Shown: positions 37,834 through 45,408 of the stretch, piece by piece
Layout of the letters: each line of letters begins with the position of its first letter
Position numbering within the stretch: position 1 is the stretch's first letter
Assembly: GCF_963664075.1 (NCBI RefSeq)
Contig: NZ_OY760916.1
Coordinates: 651,001 to 715,000 of the forward strand
DNA from: an uncultured Desulfobulbus sp.
GTDB lineage: Bacteria > Desulfobacterota > Desulfobulbia > Desulfobulbales > Desulfobulbaceae
Reading direction: 5' to 3'
Length of the DNA stretch: 64,000 bases
Position numbers and translations under genes: made by a program
The notes under the pieces: generated by a model
Seen by the model: the letters and a program-made list of their open reading frames with translations, nothing else
The model's database searches: none
What the model was told of the DNA's origin: nothing

Positions 37834-37937
37834 TTTTCGGGTTGCCCATGGCGGTAACCTTGTACCATTTAAGATCTCTCGTGTTTGCAGTCAGTCTGTA
37901 GGCTGATAGGTGCGCATGAGGCAGTATTGGATGCATG

Positions 37938-37970
37938 AGCCTGCTTCTTTTGGGAAGTGGGCTTTTTTTT
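37938..37970 (+). terminator. Intrinsic terminator downstream of the ABM gene
   Basis: AGCCTGCTTC and GAAGTGGGCT form a 10-bp stem with two G-U pairs and a six-base loop, followed by a T-run. Confidence 0.85.
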
Positions 37971-38204
37971 GTTGAGTGGCCTCAAAGGCAATGTGCTTTG
38001 TGGAGGATGGACAGGGGCGCTTTCAGCCCAACTGTAACCGTCAGGAGACGTTCTACTCAAGTGGTGAAATTGTACACAACAAGCCTTTGATCTAAGCAAT
38101 TGTGGCCTGTTCTCAAATTTTCCAGATTTTTGGGTTTCTCTTCTCAGATAACATGCAGCTTGTAATGTAACCTCCTGTTGTTTGACTGCTTGATTTCGTT
38201 TGTA

Positions 38205-38251
38205 AAGCCTCCTCTCTCATGACTTTCTATGGTCCCCGAAGGAGGAGGCTT
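38205..38251 (+). terminator. Terminator-like hairpin in a gene-free stretch
   Basis: AAGCCTCCTC and GAGGAGGCTT form a perfect 10-bp stem around 27 bases, followed by CTTTGTTTT. The stretch 37971-38597 otherwise holds no gene I can support. Confidence 0.55.
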
Positions 38252-38597
38252 CTTTGTTTTGTAAGAAGTGTCAAACTTTGGAGGTCCCGGGCGAATGAGG
38301 GAAAACTGATAAGACATGACAAGCGTCAGAATATCCACACATATTGTTTAGCGTTCGATTCATTTTTTTTGCTGGTAGGACACTCTCTGTCCTACCAAGT
38401 CTGGCATAGTGCGCTCATGAAAACCTCTTTCAGAGAACGCATGCGATGCCAAAAGAACAAAATCGAGTTTCAGAAAGGGGGGATTTGAGCGGAATGCCTT
38501 ATCAATATTTATTTGAGATTATCAGCCCTGTCATCCTGTAGTGCGTGCTCGAGCTGGCTGAGGTTCAGTGGTCATCCTATTTTTCTACGTTCATTGT

Positions 38598-39095
38598 ATG
38601 CCTGGATATAAAGTACACCTAGCCGGTGGATTCGCAGCATCTGGCCTTCTTTTTGTTATAGGTTCCGCAATGCAAAGTATGAGCGGCCAGTTTATCCAAC
38701 ATGCTGTCAAGTTTGTTCCTTCATTGGATTGTCCTCTCATTAACGCCACCGGTATTGTACTGTTTGGGTTATTTGGTTCCCTGTTTCCCGACACAGATAC
38801 TCATTCGAAAGGGAAGAATTTTATTTACTCTCTTTTGTTTCTAGTTGATATAAGCTTGATTTATCGGAAATTATATCAGTTTGCCGCCTACCTTGGGCTC
38901 TTGTCCATGTTGCCTGCGCTTGGTCATCATCGAGGCTGGACGCACTCATGGCTGGCTATGTTCCTGGTGGGAATGCCCATTTTGATTATTCCATCTGTGG
39001 TCTTGGGAAGCAATCATGTGGGCAGCTACATCCCGCTGTACCTGTCCTTCACCCTGGGCTACCTTTCACATCTTGTCCTTGATGCCCTGCTTTGA
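38598..39095 (+). CDS. DUF457/YdjM-like membrane protein, copy 1
   Basis: 165 residues from ATG 38598 (MPGYKVHLAGG). Four to five hydrophobic helices carry the conserved polar residues of the DUF457 family (putative membrane metal-dependent hydrolases): His in HLAGG, the cluster FPDTDTHSKGK, HHRGWTHSW and the C-terminal YLSHLVLDAL. No ribosome-binding site is evident. A same-length paralogue lies at 41488; by my count they differ at 42 of 165 positions without a gap. Function is not established for either. Confidence 0.85.
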   Translation: MPGYKVHLAGGFAASGLLFVIGSAMQSMSGQFIQHAVKFVPSLDCPLINATGIVLFGLFGSLFPDTDTHSKGKNFIYSLLFLVDISLIYRKLYQFAAYLGLLSMLPALGHHRGWTHSWLAMFLVGMPILIIPSVVLGSNHVGSYIPLYLSFTLGYLSHLVLDALL

Positions 39096-39197
39096 TCTGG
39101 GGTGAATTCTTTACCTTGAAACAGTGTCTTGTCTGCTGGCAACAAAAAGATCGCAAAACGTCCTTAAGCATACCTGCTGAGTTTTCGTAGTCAGCAT

Positions 39198-39235
39198 AAA
39201 AAGCCTCTTACCTTTGCAGGTAAGAGGCTTTTTTG
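39198..39235. terminator. Bidirectional terminator between DUF457 copy 1 and the dehydrogenase
   Basis: AAAAAGCCTCTTACC, a five-base loop and GGTAAGAGGCTTTTTT form a perfect stem flanked by A and T runs, suitable for both converging genes. Confidence 0.93.
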
Positions 39236-39266
39236 TACTCGGTGCAGGCGAAGTTGGTCTTGCCAC

Positions 39267-40031
39267 TTACACAGTAAAGCCGCCATCCACAGTGATCCCT
39301 TGACCAACGAGATAACTGGCACCTTCACTACACATCCATAAAACTACAGAGGCTATCTCTTCAGGACGCCCGGCTCGCCCCATGGGGACCGATGCCTGGA
39401 GCTGCTTATAGGCTTCCGGGACGTTATCTACAACGTCATGGGCAATCTGGGTGTCGATGAGGCCAGGGTTGACTGCATTGATTCGTATATTTTTTGTTAC
39501 ATACTCAATGGCAGCGGTTCGAGTGAGTCCAAGAACGCCATGTTTCGTGGCGATGTGCGGGGAGACACCAGGTTGTCCGGTTATGGCTCCGGTCGATGCG
39601 GTATTGACAATGATGCCATAGCCTTGTTTTTCCATCTGCTGAATTTCTGCACCCATACAACTCCAGACTCCACGGAGGTTAATGCCGATAACTCGCTCCC
39701 AATCGTCCCGAGTTGTCTCTCCGGTGTTTGCCACCTTGGCCATGACCCCAGCGTTGTTAAAGGCATAGTCAAGCTTGCCAAATTCCTGTACCGTCTGACT
39801 GACAAGATTTTCTATGTCGTGATCCTCACTCACATCGCATTGTAGCCATGAGATCTGGAAACCTTGTTTTTGAAGCGCTTCTGCTTCCTTCTTCAGCAGC
39901 TCAACGTTGTGATCCGCCATCATGACAGCGGCACCAGCCTCGGCAAAGGCCTTGGCGGTCGCCAGCCCCATACCACTTGCAGCACCGGTCACGATTGCGA
40001 CTCTACCCTCATAATTATACTTGACATCCAT
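39267..40031 (-). CDS. Short-chain dehydrogenase/reductase with atypical active site
   Basis: 254 residues with AGTGAGG upstream of the ATG. The NAD(P)-binding motif TGAASGMG (~15-22), the NNAG motif (NNAGVMAKVANTG) and the ending QGITVDGGFTV are classical SDR features. The catalytic Ser is at 146 (TASTG), but the position of the catalytic Tyr is His159 in PHIATKHG; Lys163 is kept. Most close relatives have Tyr at this place. The enzyme could have altered chemistry or be a former dehydrogenase. It lies between the two DUF457 paralogues. Confidence 0.9.
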   Translation of the reverse strand: MDVKYNYEGRVAIVTGAASGMGLATAKAFAEAGAAVMMADHNVELLKKEAEALQKQGFQISWLQCDVSEDHDIENLVSQTVQEFGKLDYAFNNAGVMAKVANTGETTRDDWERVIGINLRGVWSCMGAEIQQMEKQGYGIIVNTASTGAITGQPGVSPHIATKHGVLGLTRTAAIEYVTKNIRINAVNPGLIDTQIAHDVVDNVPEAYKQLQASVPMGRAGRPEEIASVVLWMCSEGASYLVGQGITVDGGFTV

Positions 40032-40312
40032 CTTTATACCTCACTGTTATTCTTGAAATTTTGTTCATGTTGCAGAGGGAAACCATGAACGGTCGTTTTT
40101 CCAAAAAATCTCCGTGGGGGCTAGTTGATTAGGATTTTTTTTTCTAGCATAGGGACACCAACCGTAGGATTTTCCAAACAAATAGTAAGAATATATGTGA
40201 AAAACTGTTGGGCTAATACTCCAAAAATATTGCCTGATTCAACAATTGTAAGTGAAGGGCGAATTAAGGGGCCTCGCCATATCTGTGGGAGGGACGAGAT
40301 GTGCGTTATTAC

Positions 40313-40901
40313 TCACTTCAGCCTGCTCGATTTGCGGGAACAGCTTGAAAGCGTTGTATTGGAACCGTTGCGAACCTGTGCCTTCTTGGCATGAACCCTT
40401 GCAGGATCAGCGGAATTTTCAGCCATCGTCTCTTTAACTCCAGGCAGAAACACGGTAACGGTTGTCCGCACCCCGGGCTCAGAAGAGACTCTGAAACCAC
40501 CACCGTGGGATCGAATAACACCAAGAACCGCAGAAAGGCCCAGGCCTTGACCAGTAAATTTGCTGGTGTAGAAAGGTTCAAAGATACGGGCGAGTATCTC
40601 CTTGTTCATGCAAGGGCCATTGTCAGATACCTCCATCGTTACAAAAATGCCTGAATTTGTAGGTTTGAGCACAAAATCATCAGTGAAATAATTCAGAGAG
40701 TAATACCTGTCGCCCGTCGAGAGAGTAATAGTGCTGGAAGAGATGCTCAAGGCAACGAATGTTTAAGGGAAACTCGGACTTGTTCTGGAATTCCAGAATC
40801 CTTGCCAGGGCATCGTTTGTATGGATGATCCTCCCCTCCAGGTCAAAGACGACCACCCCGCTGTTCATATTGGCAAGCACCGCCGCCAACTGTGTTTGCA
40901 A
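40313..40901 (-). pseudogene. Broken PAS histidine kinase
   Basis: Two overlapping minus-strand frames encode pieces of one kinase. 40901-40680 gives a PAS fragment (LANMNSGVVVFDLEGRIIH). 40750-40313 gives the end of the ATPase domain (VSDNGPCMNKEILARIFEP, FTGQGLGLSAVLGVI). The dimerisation/phospho-His domain and the N-box between them are missing, the frames shift near 40740, and no good start exists (the first frame opens at TTG). The DNG-x-G motif is degenerate. This is a decayed gene with an internal deletion. Confidence 0.82.
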
Positions 40902-41270
40902 AAAAAGTTCCAGTATAAACCAAAGCGTCGGGTGGCGTATGAACAGGAGGGGAAGCCCCTCTTTGTCTCAGAAAGATCTGCGACAGTCTGCGATTTCTGC
41001 TATGAGACCCCTCGCATTTGTTTGGGATGGCAGAGAATGGGGGGTGGCAGGCAAGGGAGATATGATTGGGCTATCGTCCCACGAGGGAATGCTTTTTTGA
41101 GGAAAGGATCCCGGTAATCGTTCTTTAGATCAGCGGGATATAGCTCAATGCTCTTGAGTCATATACGCTGAGTTTGCATATGCTTCGGATGCGCTCTATG
41201 ACAACGAGACCCTTGCAATCCCGTTACGTATGGCGTAACTGTTCTATTTTGTTCCTGAAGCTCCTGGTTC

Positions 41271-41325
41271 ATGCCTTTAAAACTAGGCATCGGCCTATGC
41301 AACGTAGATCTGTAGATAAGCAGGC
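41271..41325 (+). repeat. Partial copy of the trpB-leader hairpin element
   Basis: From AACTAGGCATCGGCCT through TAAGCAGG this segment aligns without gaps to 54871-54914. It keeps the first hairpin (ATGCC, ten-base loop, GGCAT). The two direct copies GTAGAT here correspond to GTACGC and GTACGT in the other copy, so the variable bases change together. The stretch 40902-41487 otherwise contains no gene I can support. Confidence 0.6.
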
Positions 41326-41487
41326 CGGATACCCCGTGATCGCTTCGACCATCCCCGGTCGCTTGCGTTGCTTGTATCAATTCGATAAAAAAAACAGTCA
41401 CCCCGACCCAGATAACTACGTTGAGGTATCGCGTGCTCGCACAGCTTTGGGGGAAAGTTTATCCCCCTCTATTTGTAAGGTGATTCT

Positions 41488-41985
41488 ATGCCTGGATATA
41501 AAATGCACCTGGCCGGTGGGTTGGTCACATCCGGACTTCTTCTCACGACCGGTACAGCCATGCAAGGGATGAGCGGGCAGTTTATCCATCATTTGGTCAA
41601 TTTCGTGCCTTCACTGGATTATCCTCTTGTCAATGCCGCTGGTATTGTCCTGTTTGGTCTGTTTGGAGCCCTGTTTCCCGACACAGATACGGATTCGAAA
41701 GGTCAGAATCTTATTTACTCGATTTTCATTCTTATCGATATTGGCTTGCTCTATCAAAAATCATATAAAATGGCCGCTTATCTTGGACTCTTTGCCATGC
41801 TGCCAGCCCTTGGTCATCATCGAGGGTGGACTCACTCCTGGCTGGCGATGCTCCTGGTAGGGGCCCCTATTGTTATCATTCCAACCATAGTGTTGGGAAG
41901 TAATCAGGTGGACGGTATTGTCCCGTTTTACCTGTCTTTCACCCTGGGCTACCTCTCACATCTTGTTCTAGATGCTCTGCTTTGA
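41488..41985 (+). CDS. DUF457/YdjM-like membrane protein, copy 2
   Basis: 165 residues starting MPGYKMHLAGG after AAGGTGA. All putative metal-site residues of copy 1 are kept (HLAGG, FPDTDTDSKGQ, HHRGWTHSW, YLSHLVLDAL), and substitutions concentrate in the hydrophobic segments, as expected under purifying selection. A tandem duplication followed by loss and insertion between copies is the simplest origin. Confidence 0.86.
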   Translation: MPGYKMHLAGGLVTSGLLLTTGTAMQGMSGQFIHHLVNFVPSLDYPLVNAAGIVLFGLFGALFPDTDTDSKGQNLIYSIFILIDIGLLYQKSYKMAAYLGLFAMLPALGHHRGWTHSWLAMLLVGAPIVIIPTIVLGSNQVDGIVPFYLSFTLGYLSHLVLDALL

Positions 41986-42751
41986 TTTTTAGACACGCAT
42001 TGTTGTTTCGTGAAGTAGGCTCTTGGGAATTGAGAGATCTGGACTGCGAAATAATGTACGTTATCGCATATACTTGCTCGTCCGTATTGCTCCTGATATC
42101 CTAAGCATACTCATCGTGAAAAATGAAATCGAATTCCAGGCAAATGATATCTCTGTCCCCAGGTGAGTTGTAAGCTATGTCAAACGAACAACGAGCGAGC
42201 ATTCCTTAACCAATTGATAGCTGGACAAAGGTGATGGACTTGATAACCTTAATTGCTGTGGGGCTCTTTTGGGGATCGATCGTGCTCATTGAAAGAACTG
42301 AGCGCAAGATAATGCGAGTTGGTGTGGGGGGGAGAGTATTGTGACGGGGGAATCTCGTTATGTAGGTGTGCCTGATACTTGGTGTGCAGAGATATGCAGA
42401 GTCAGGGGCAAAGGGAGGTTCTTGACTTCATAGAGCGCCGCACGGCAAACGGTGGAAGCGTCCACAGCACATGCTGGAAAAGGAGTTTGCAAAACAGTTG
42501 GTCAATGCGTCTATTGGCGGATTGAAGTCCTGCGCTAACTCGGTTTTGTAGACAAAGTACAAACCGGTTAAATCCATTATAACAAGCCGTGTTTCTGTTA
42601 TAGTCTCACTGAGAAGTACAGAAAAGAACGTCACGCACCATTGGGATGATAAAACGTATAAGCTCTGCAATGTTTATATGAAAAAACACCACGAAATAGT
42701 AAACAATGGGCCAAAGAGGCTTATGCTGCGTTGTTACAAGCGTAAACTATA
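41986..42751. other. Gene-poor stretch
   Basis: No gene, RNA or clear repeat is supported. Open frames here are short, lack ribosome-binding sites and have no recognisable domain. Together with the broken kinase it looks like decaying accessory DNA. Confidence 0.5.
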
Positions 42752-43063
42752 TTGCAAGAAGAGTGTCCTCAGCACACCGAAGAGCAAAAGGTCGAGAGGG
42801 TACGGTATGCTCCCATATTTGCAGCAATGAACCGTGGCATTAAGGCAGGTGAGCAGCTTGATGCGGCCCATGCTTATATGTTCGATTGCTTGAGTTCCGA
42901 TCTGGAGCACCATGATCCAGGAGAATCTGTGGACTATTCTATTCTCTTCTTGCGGGCTTATTTAGATGCACATAGATCTTTCGGCTCCATATCGCAAAGC
43001 AAGGCTGATGCTATCATGGAGCATCTCAGCGAAAGGTATGAAATAGCAGATCTTGTCGAATAA
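42752..43063 (+). CDS. Hypothetical acidic protein
   Basis: Up to 103 residues from a TTG; an internal ATG (MNRGIKAGEQ) would give 79. The composition is that of a soluble helical protein (KAGEQLDAAHAYMFDCL, SQSKADAIMEHLSERYEIA) and codon use resembles the surrounding genes, but no ribosome-binding site is clear and no family is recognised. It may be real or the remainder of a larger gene. Confidence 0.45.
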   Translation: MQEECPQHTEEQKVERVRYAPIFAAMNRGIKAGEQLDAAHAYMFDCLSSDLEHHDPGESVDYSILFLRAYLDAHRSFGSISQSKADAIMEHLSERYEIADLVE

Positions 43064-43416
43064 CCTCATCCTGTTTGGAGCACAGGCTGTCCCTCGCTTG
43101 TCTCTGCTCTGCCTCCTTGCCGTTGAGCTCAGGTGACTTGCGGAGCCAGCCTCACCAATAACTACGTTCACTGGGCAGGTCTTCTGCAAACTGGGGCAGG
43201 TTATCCTCAATAAAGTAATTCAATGGCATGGAGGAATGCCACTCTCGGTGTGGGTTGTTGCGGACGGGAAAATCGAAGCCTCGACGAATACTCACGGATT
43301 CAGGGAGCGTGCAAGAATTTTTAGGCCAAAGGGGCCAAGTTTAAGGCAGTCTTGACTGAGTTGCGACTCTTTGTGCAATCGAGCTGCGCAGGTGACCCTA
43401 CATCTGCGGTCTTGTG
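43064..43416. other. Gene-free stretch with a possible gene remnant
   Basis: A plus-strand frame without an ATG start, ending at about 43357, reads VIQWHGGMPLSVWVVADGK then IEASTNTHGF. It looks protein-like but is too short and unidentified. Otherwise nothing is recognised. Confidence 0.3.
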
Positions 43417-43992
43417 TCAGTTGTGTGTTTCGTTGTCGCAGGGGATGAGCATGGCCAGCATGCCGCGAACCGCGCTGTAGTATGGTTCGCTGTCATCGAA
43501 GGCCTTGGCTAGGACGTAGGCCCCTTGAAGAATCGCCGCAATGGCAGTGGCTGTATCTTGGACCTGCAGGGTGGAGGAGAGCTCTTTCTTTTCCTTCCCT
43601 TGAGCGATCACTTCGGCCAGTCGATGCCGCAACCAGTCAAAGGTTTGGTGAACTGGTCGATGAAGCTCTGCGTTCGCGAAGATTTCAGGATCTGAGGTTA
43701 AGCGGCCAAGTTGGCACCCTTGCAAGATATGGCGGTCTTGCATGAGAAAGGCTTCAATTTTTTCATAGGCCGTGCCCGGCGTGCTGAGTTTTTCTTCGGC
43801 AAAAGATTTAATATGTTCAGCACAACGTTCGATTGCCGCCAGGGCTAAGTCTGCTTTGCCGCTAAAGTGATGGTACATGCTTCCCTGACCAACCCCGGCC
43901 AGCTGTTGAATTGCCCTGGGGCTGGTGCCTACATAGCCTCGCTCCCACAATAAAGCTTGGGTGCTCTGGATCAGTCGTTCACGTGCATTCAT
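43417..43992 (-). CDS. TetR/AcrR-family transcriptional regulator
   Basis: 191 residues with GGGAGG upstream of the ATG. The N-terminal HTH is intact: RERLIQSTQALLWERGYVG, then TSPRAIQQLAGVGQGSMYHHF, the characteristic recognition helix and YHHF motif. The C-terminal ligand domain (~60-185) is of the TetR_C type with an ALAAIERCAEHI linker helix. Its target is unknown; no divergently oriented enzyme gene adjoins it, because the upstream gap holds a repeat element and then the ZntB-like gene. Confidence 0.9.
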   Translation of the reverse strand: MNARERLIQSTQALLWERGYVGTSPRAIQQLAGVGQGSMYHHFSGKADLALAAIERCAEHIKSFAEEKLSTPGTAYEKIEAFLMQDRHILQGCQLGRLTSDPEIFANAELHRPVHQTFDWLRHRLAEVIAQGKEKKELSSTLQVQDTATAIAAILQGAYVLAKAFDDSEPYYSAVRGMLAMLIPCDNETHN

Positions 43993-44058
43993 GGAAAATC
44001 CTCCCTAATCCATCGTGTATGGATGAAAGATGTTTTCTGCTGAAAGTGCTCAGTCGTA

Positions 44059-44149
44059 TGGGGGGCTTGAATAATGAGATTGTTTAATCGAGGCCAGGTA
44101 AGCATGACACCGAGACTGGAAGAAAAAAGCAATTATTCAAGATTCCCTT
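44059..44149. repeat. Second MITE-like element, shorter
   Basis: The left end is GGGGGGCTTGAATAAT (44060-44075). The right end, read on the minus strand, is AAGGGAATCTTGAATAATTG (44148-44129). The right end is closest to the left end of the element at 27623 (GGAAGAAAAA then AATTATTCAAGATTCCCTT in shared order, one-base indel). The internal part is only ~30 bases. It lies between the TetR and ZntB genes. Confidence 0.5.
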
Positions 44150-44205
44150 GTGTCCTAGATGCAGCTAGAGGGCAGAAGTATCTCCGTATCTGTGGCTTCT
44201 ATTCG

Positions 44206-45228
44206 TTAATCCCGCCATTTTCCAAACGCCAGGTAGGCCAGAAGTCCGGTAAGGGCCAGGAGAATGGTGACGATACTCCAAAAGCCAAGCTTGTCGCTGG
44301 CCAATGGAATTCCCCCCACGTTCATGCCGAAAAGTCCGGCCACCATGTTGATTGGCAAGGCGAGAACGGTCACAACGGTGAGTACATAGATGGTTCGACC
44401 GGTTCGTTCATTGAGCAGGGCGACCAGCTCTTCCTGAATAAGTTTGACCCGTTCCACCAACGCCTGGGTGTCACTGACTGCAGCTGCAATTTCCTCAGCT
44501 GATTCCCGTAGGTCTTGTAAATCGTCCTTGGTGATCCACTCCGGTGGTCTGTTCAGCAAGCGAAAGAAGGCGGAAGGTTCCGGTGCCAACAGTCGCTGTA
44601 GTCGTACCAGAACCCGTCGCAGGGAGCTGAGTTCGCTGCGGCTGGTGCTGATGCGATTGGCAAGTAACTTGTCTTCAATCTGATCAACGCGGTTGGTTGA
44701 TTGACGAAGGATATCAACTAAAACTGAGGATTGGTTTTGTAACAGCTGCGAGAGCAGCTCCACGGGCGAGCTGAAGGTGAGCCCCTGGCGAACCAGGCGG
44801 CGTAGTTTATCGATTGAGCGCAAGGGGCGTAGACGGGTGGTGATCATCAGGTTTGGGGTTATGCAGATACTGGTCGTTTCTACATTGGAAACATCAAAGG
44901 AAAAGGCAAAGAGCACATCGTTGAGGACTGCTATCAAAAAGTCATCTTCCTGCTCAATTCGGGTAGAGCGACTCTCGGCACGCATGGTATCAAAAAATGC
45001 CTGAGGTAAATCAAGGTGCTTCAATAACCAGGGTTCTGTGGCCGTGTTGGACCTGGAGAAATGGAGCCAGACAAAATCCTGGCCGACAACACCTTCCGGA
45101 GATGCCAACAGAGCAACGGCGGCATCAGCGTTGATGGAACGAGCAGGCTGCTCAGGGGAAAACTGGTAGCCCCAGATCATGCCATTGCGATCAGAACCGT
45201 ACATGGTGTCTGTGGGTAAAATTGTCAT
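44206..45228 (-). CDS. CorA/ZntB-family divalent cation transporter
   Basis: 340 residues when started at MTILPTDTMYG. A large cytoplasmic N-terminal domain (WLHFSRSNTATEPWLLKHL, RIEQEDDFLIAVLNDVLF) precedes a long stalk helix and two C-terminal membrane helices. The pore signature GMNVGG is near residue 300 (LFGMNVGGIPL), the ZntB form rather than the MPEL loop of CorA. It probably mediates zinc (or other cation) movement. It is monocistronic; the IS66 copy has landed upstream of its start. Confidence 0.9.
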   Translation of the reverse strand: MTILPTDTMYGSDRNGMIWGYQFSPEQPARSINADAAVALLASPEGVVGQDFVWLHFSRSNTATEPWLLKHLDLPQAFFDTMRAESRSTRIEQEDDFLIAVLNDVLFAFSFDVSNVETTSICITPNLMITTRLRPLRSIDKLRRLVRQGLTFSSPVELLSQLLQNQSSVLVDILRQSTNRVDQIEDKLLANRISTSRSELSSLRRVLVRLQRLLAPEPSAFFRLLNRPPEWITKDDLQDLRESAEEIAAAVSDTQALVERVKLIQEELVALLNERTGRTIYVLTVVTVLALPINMVAGLFGMNVGGIPLASDKLGFWSIVTILLALTGLLAYLAFGKWRD

Positions 45229-45400
45229 GGTTGACCTAATCCTTGTGGAACGTTGGGGCAAAAATCCAAAGTGGAACCTCTCTTGTCATACCTCAGGTGT
45301 CGTGTTTCTGCATCCCTGATCAATGGATAACGGTGAAGTGAGCAAAGAATGATAAAAAAATAATATTTATTCCCCTTTATGCTTGATGCGAAGTAAAAAT

Positions 45401-45408
45401 ACGTTTTG
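45401..45408. repeat. Target-site duplication, left copy
   Basis: ACGTTTTG directly abuts the left inverted repeat of the IS66 element and is repeated exactly at 47101-47108. Eight bases is the size typical of IS66-family insertion. Confidence 0.93.

Noticed and set aside
41174-41572. 132-codon plus-strand open frame across the repeat copy at 41.3 kb
   Set aside because: It runs into the second DUF457 gene in another frame, has no binding site, and its Arg/His-rich translation comes from the palindromic repeat.
42428-42670. 80-codon minus-strand open frame
   Set aside because: No domain, no ribosome-binding site and a low-complexity hydrophobic start; nearby DNA looks decayed.
41986-43416. 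A toxin-antitoxin or defence system in the gene-poor stretch
   Set aside because: Only one small unrecognised frame (42752-43063) is plausible; no paired gene or known toxin/antitoxin motif is present.
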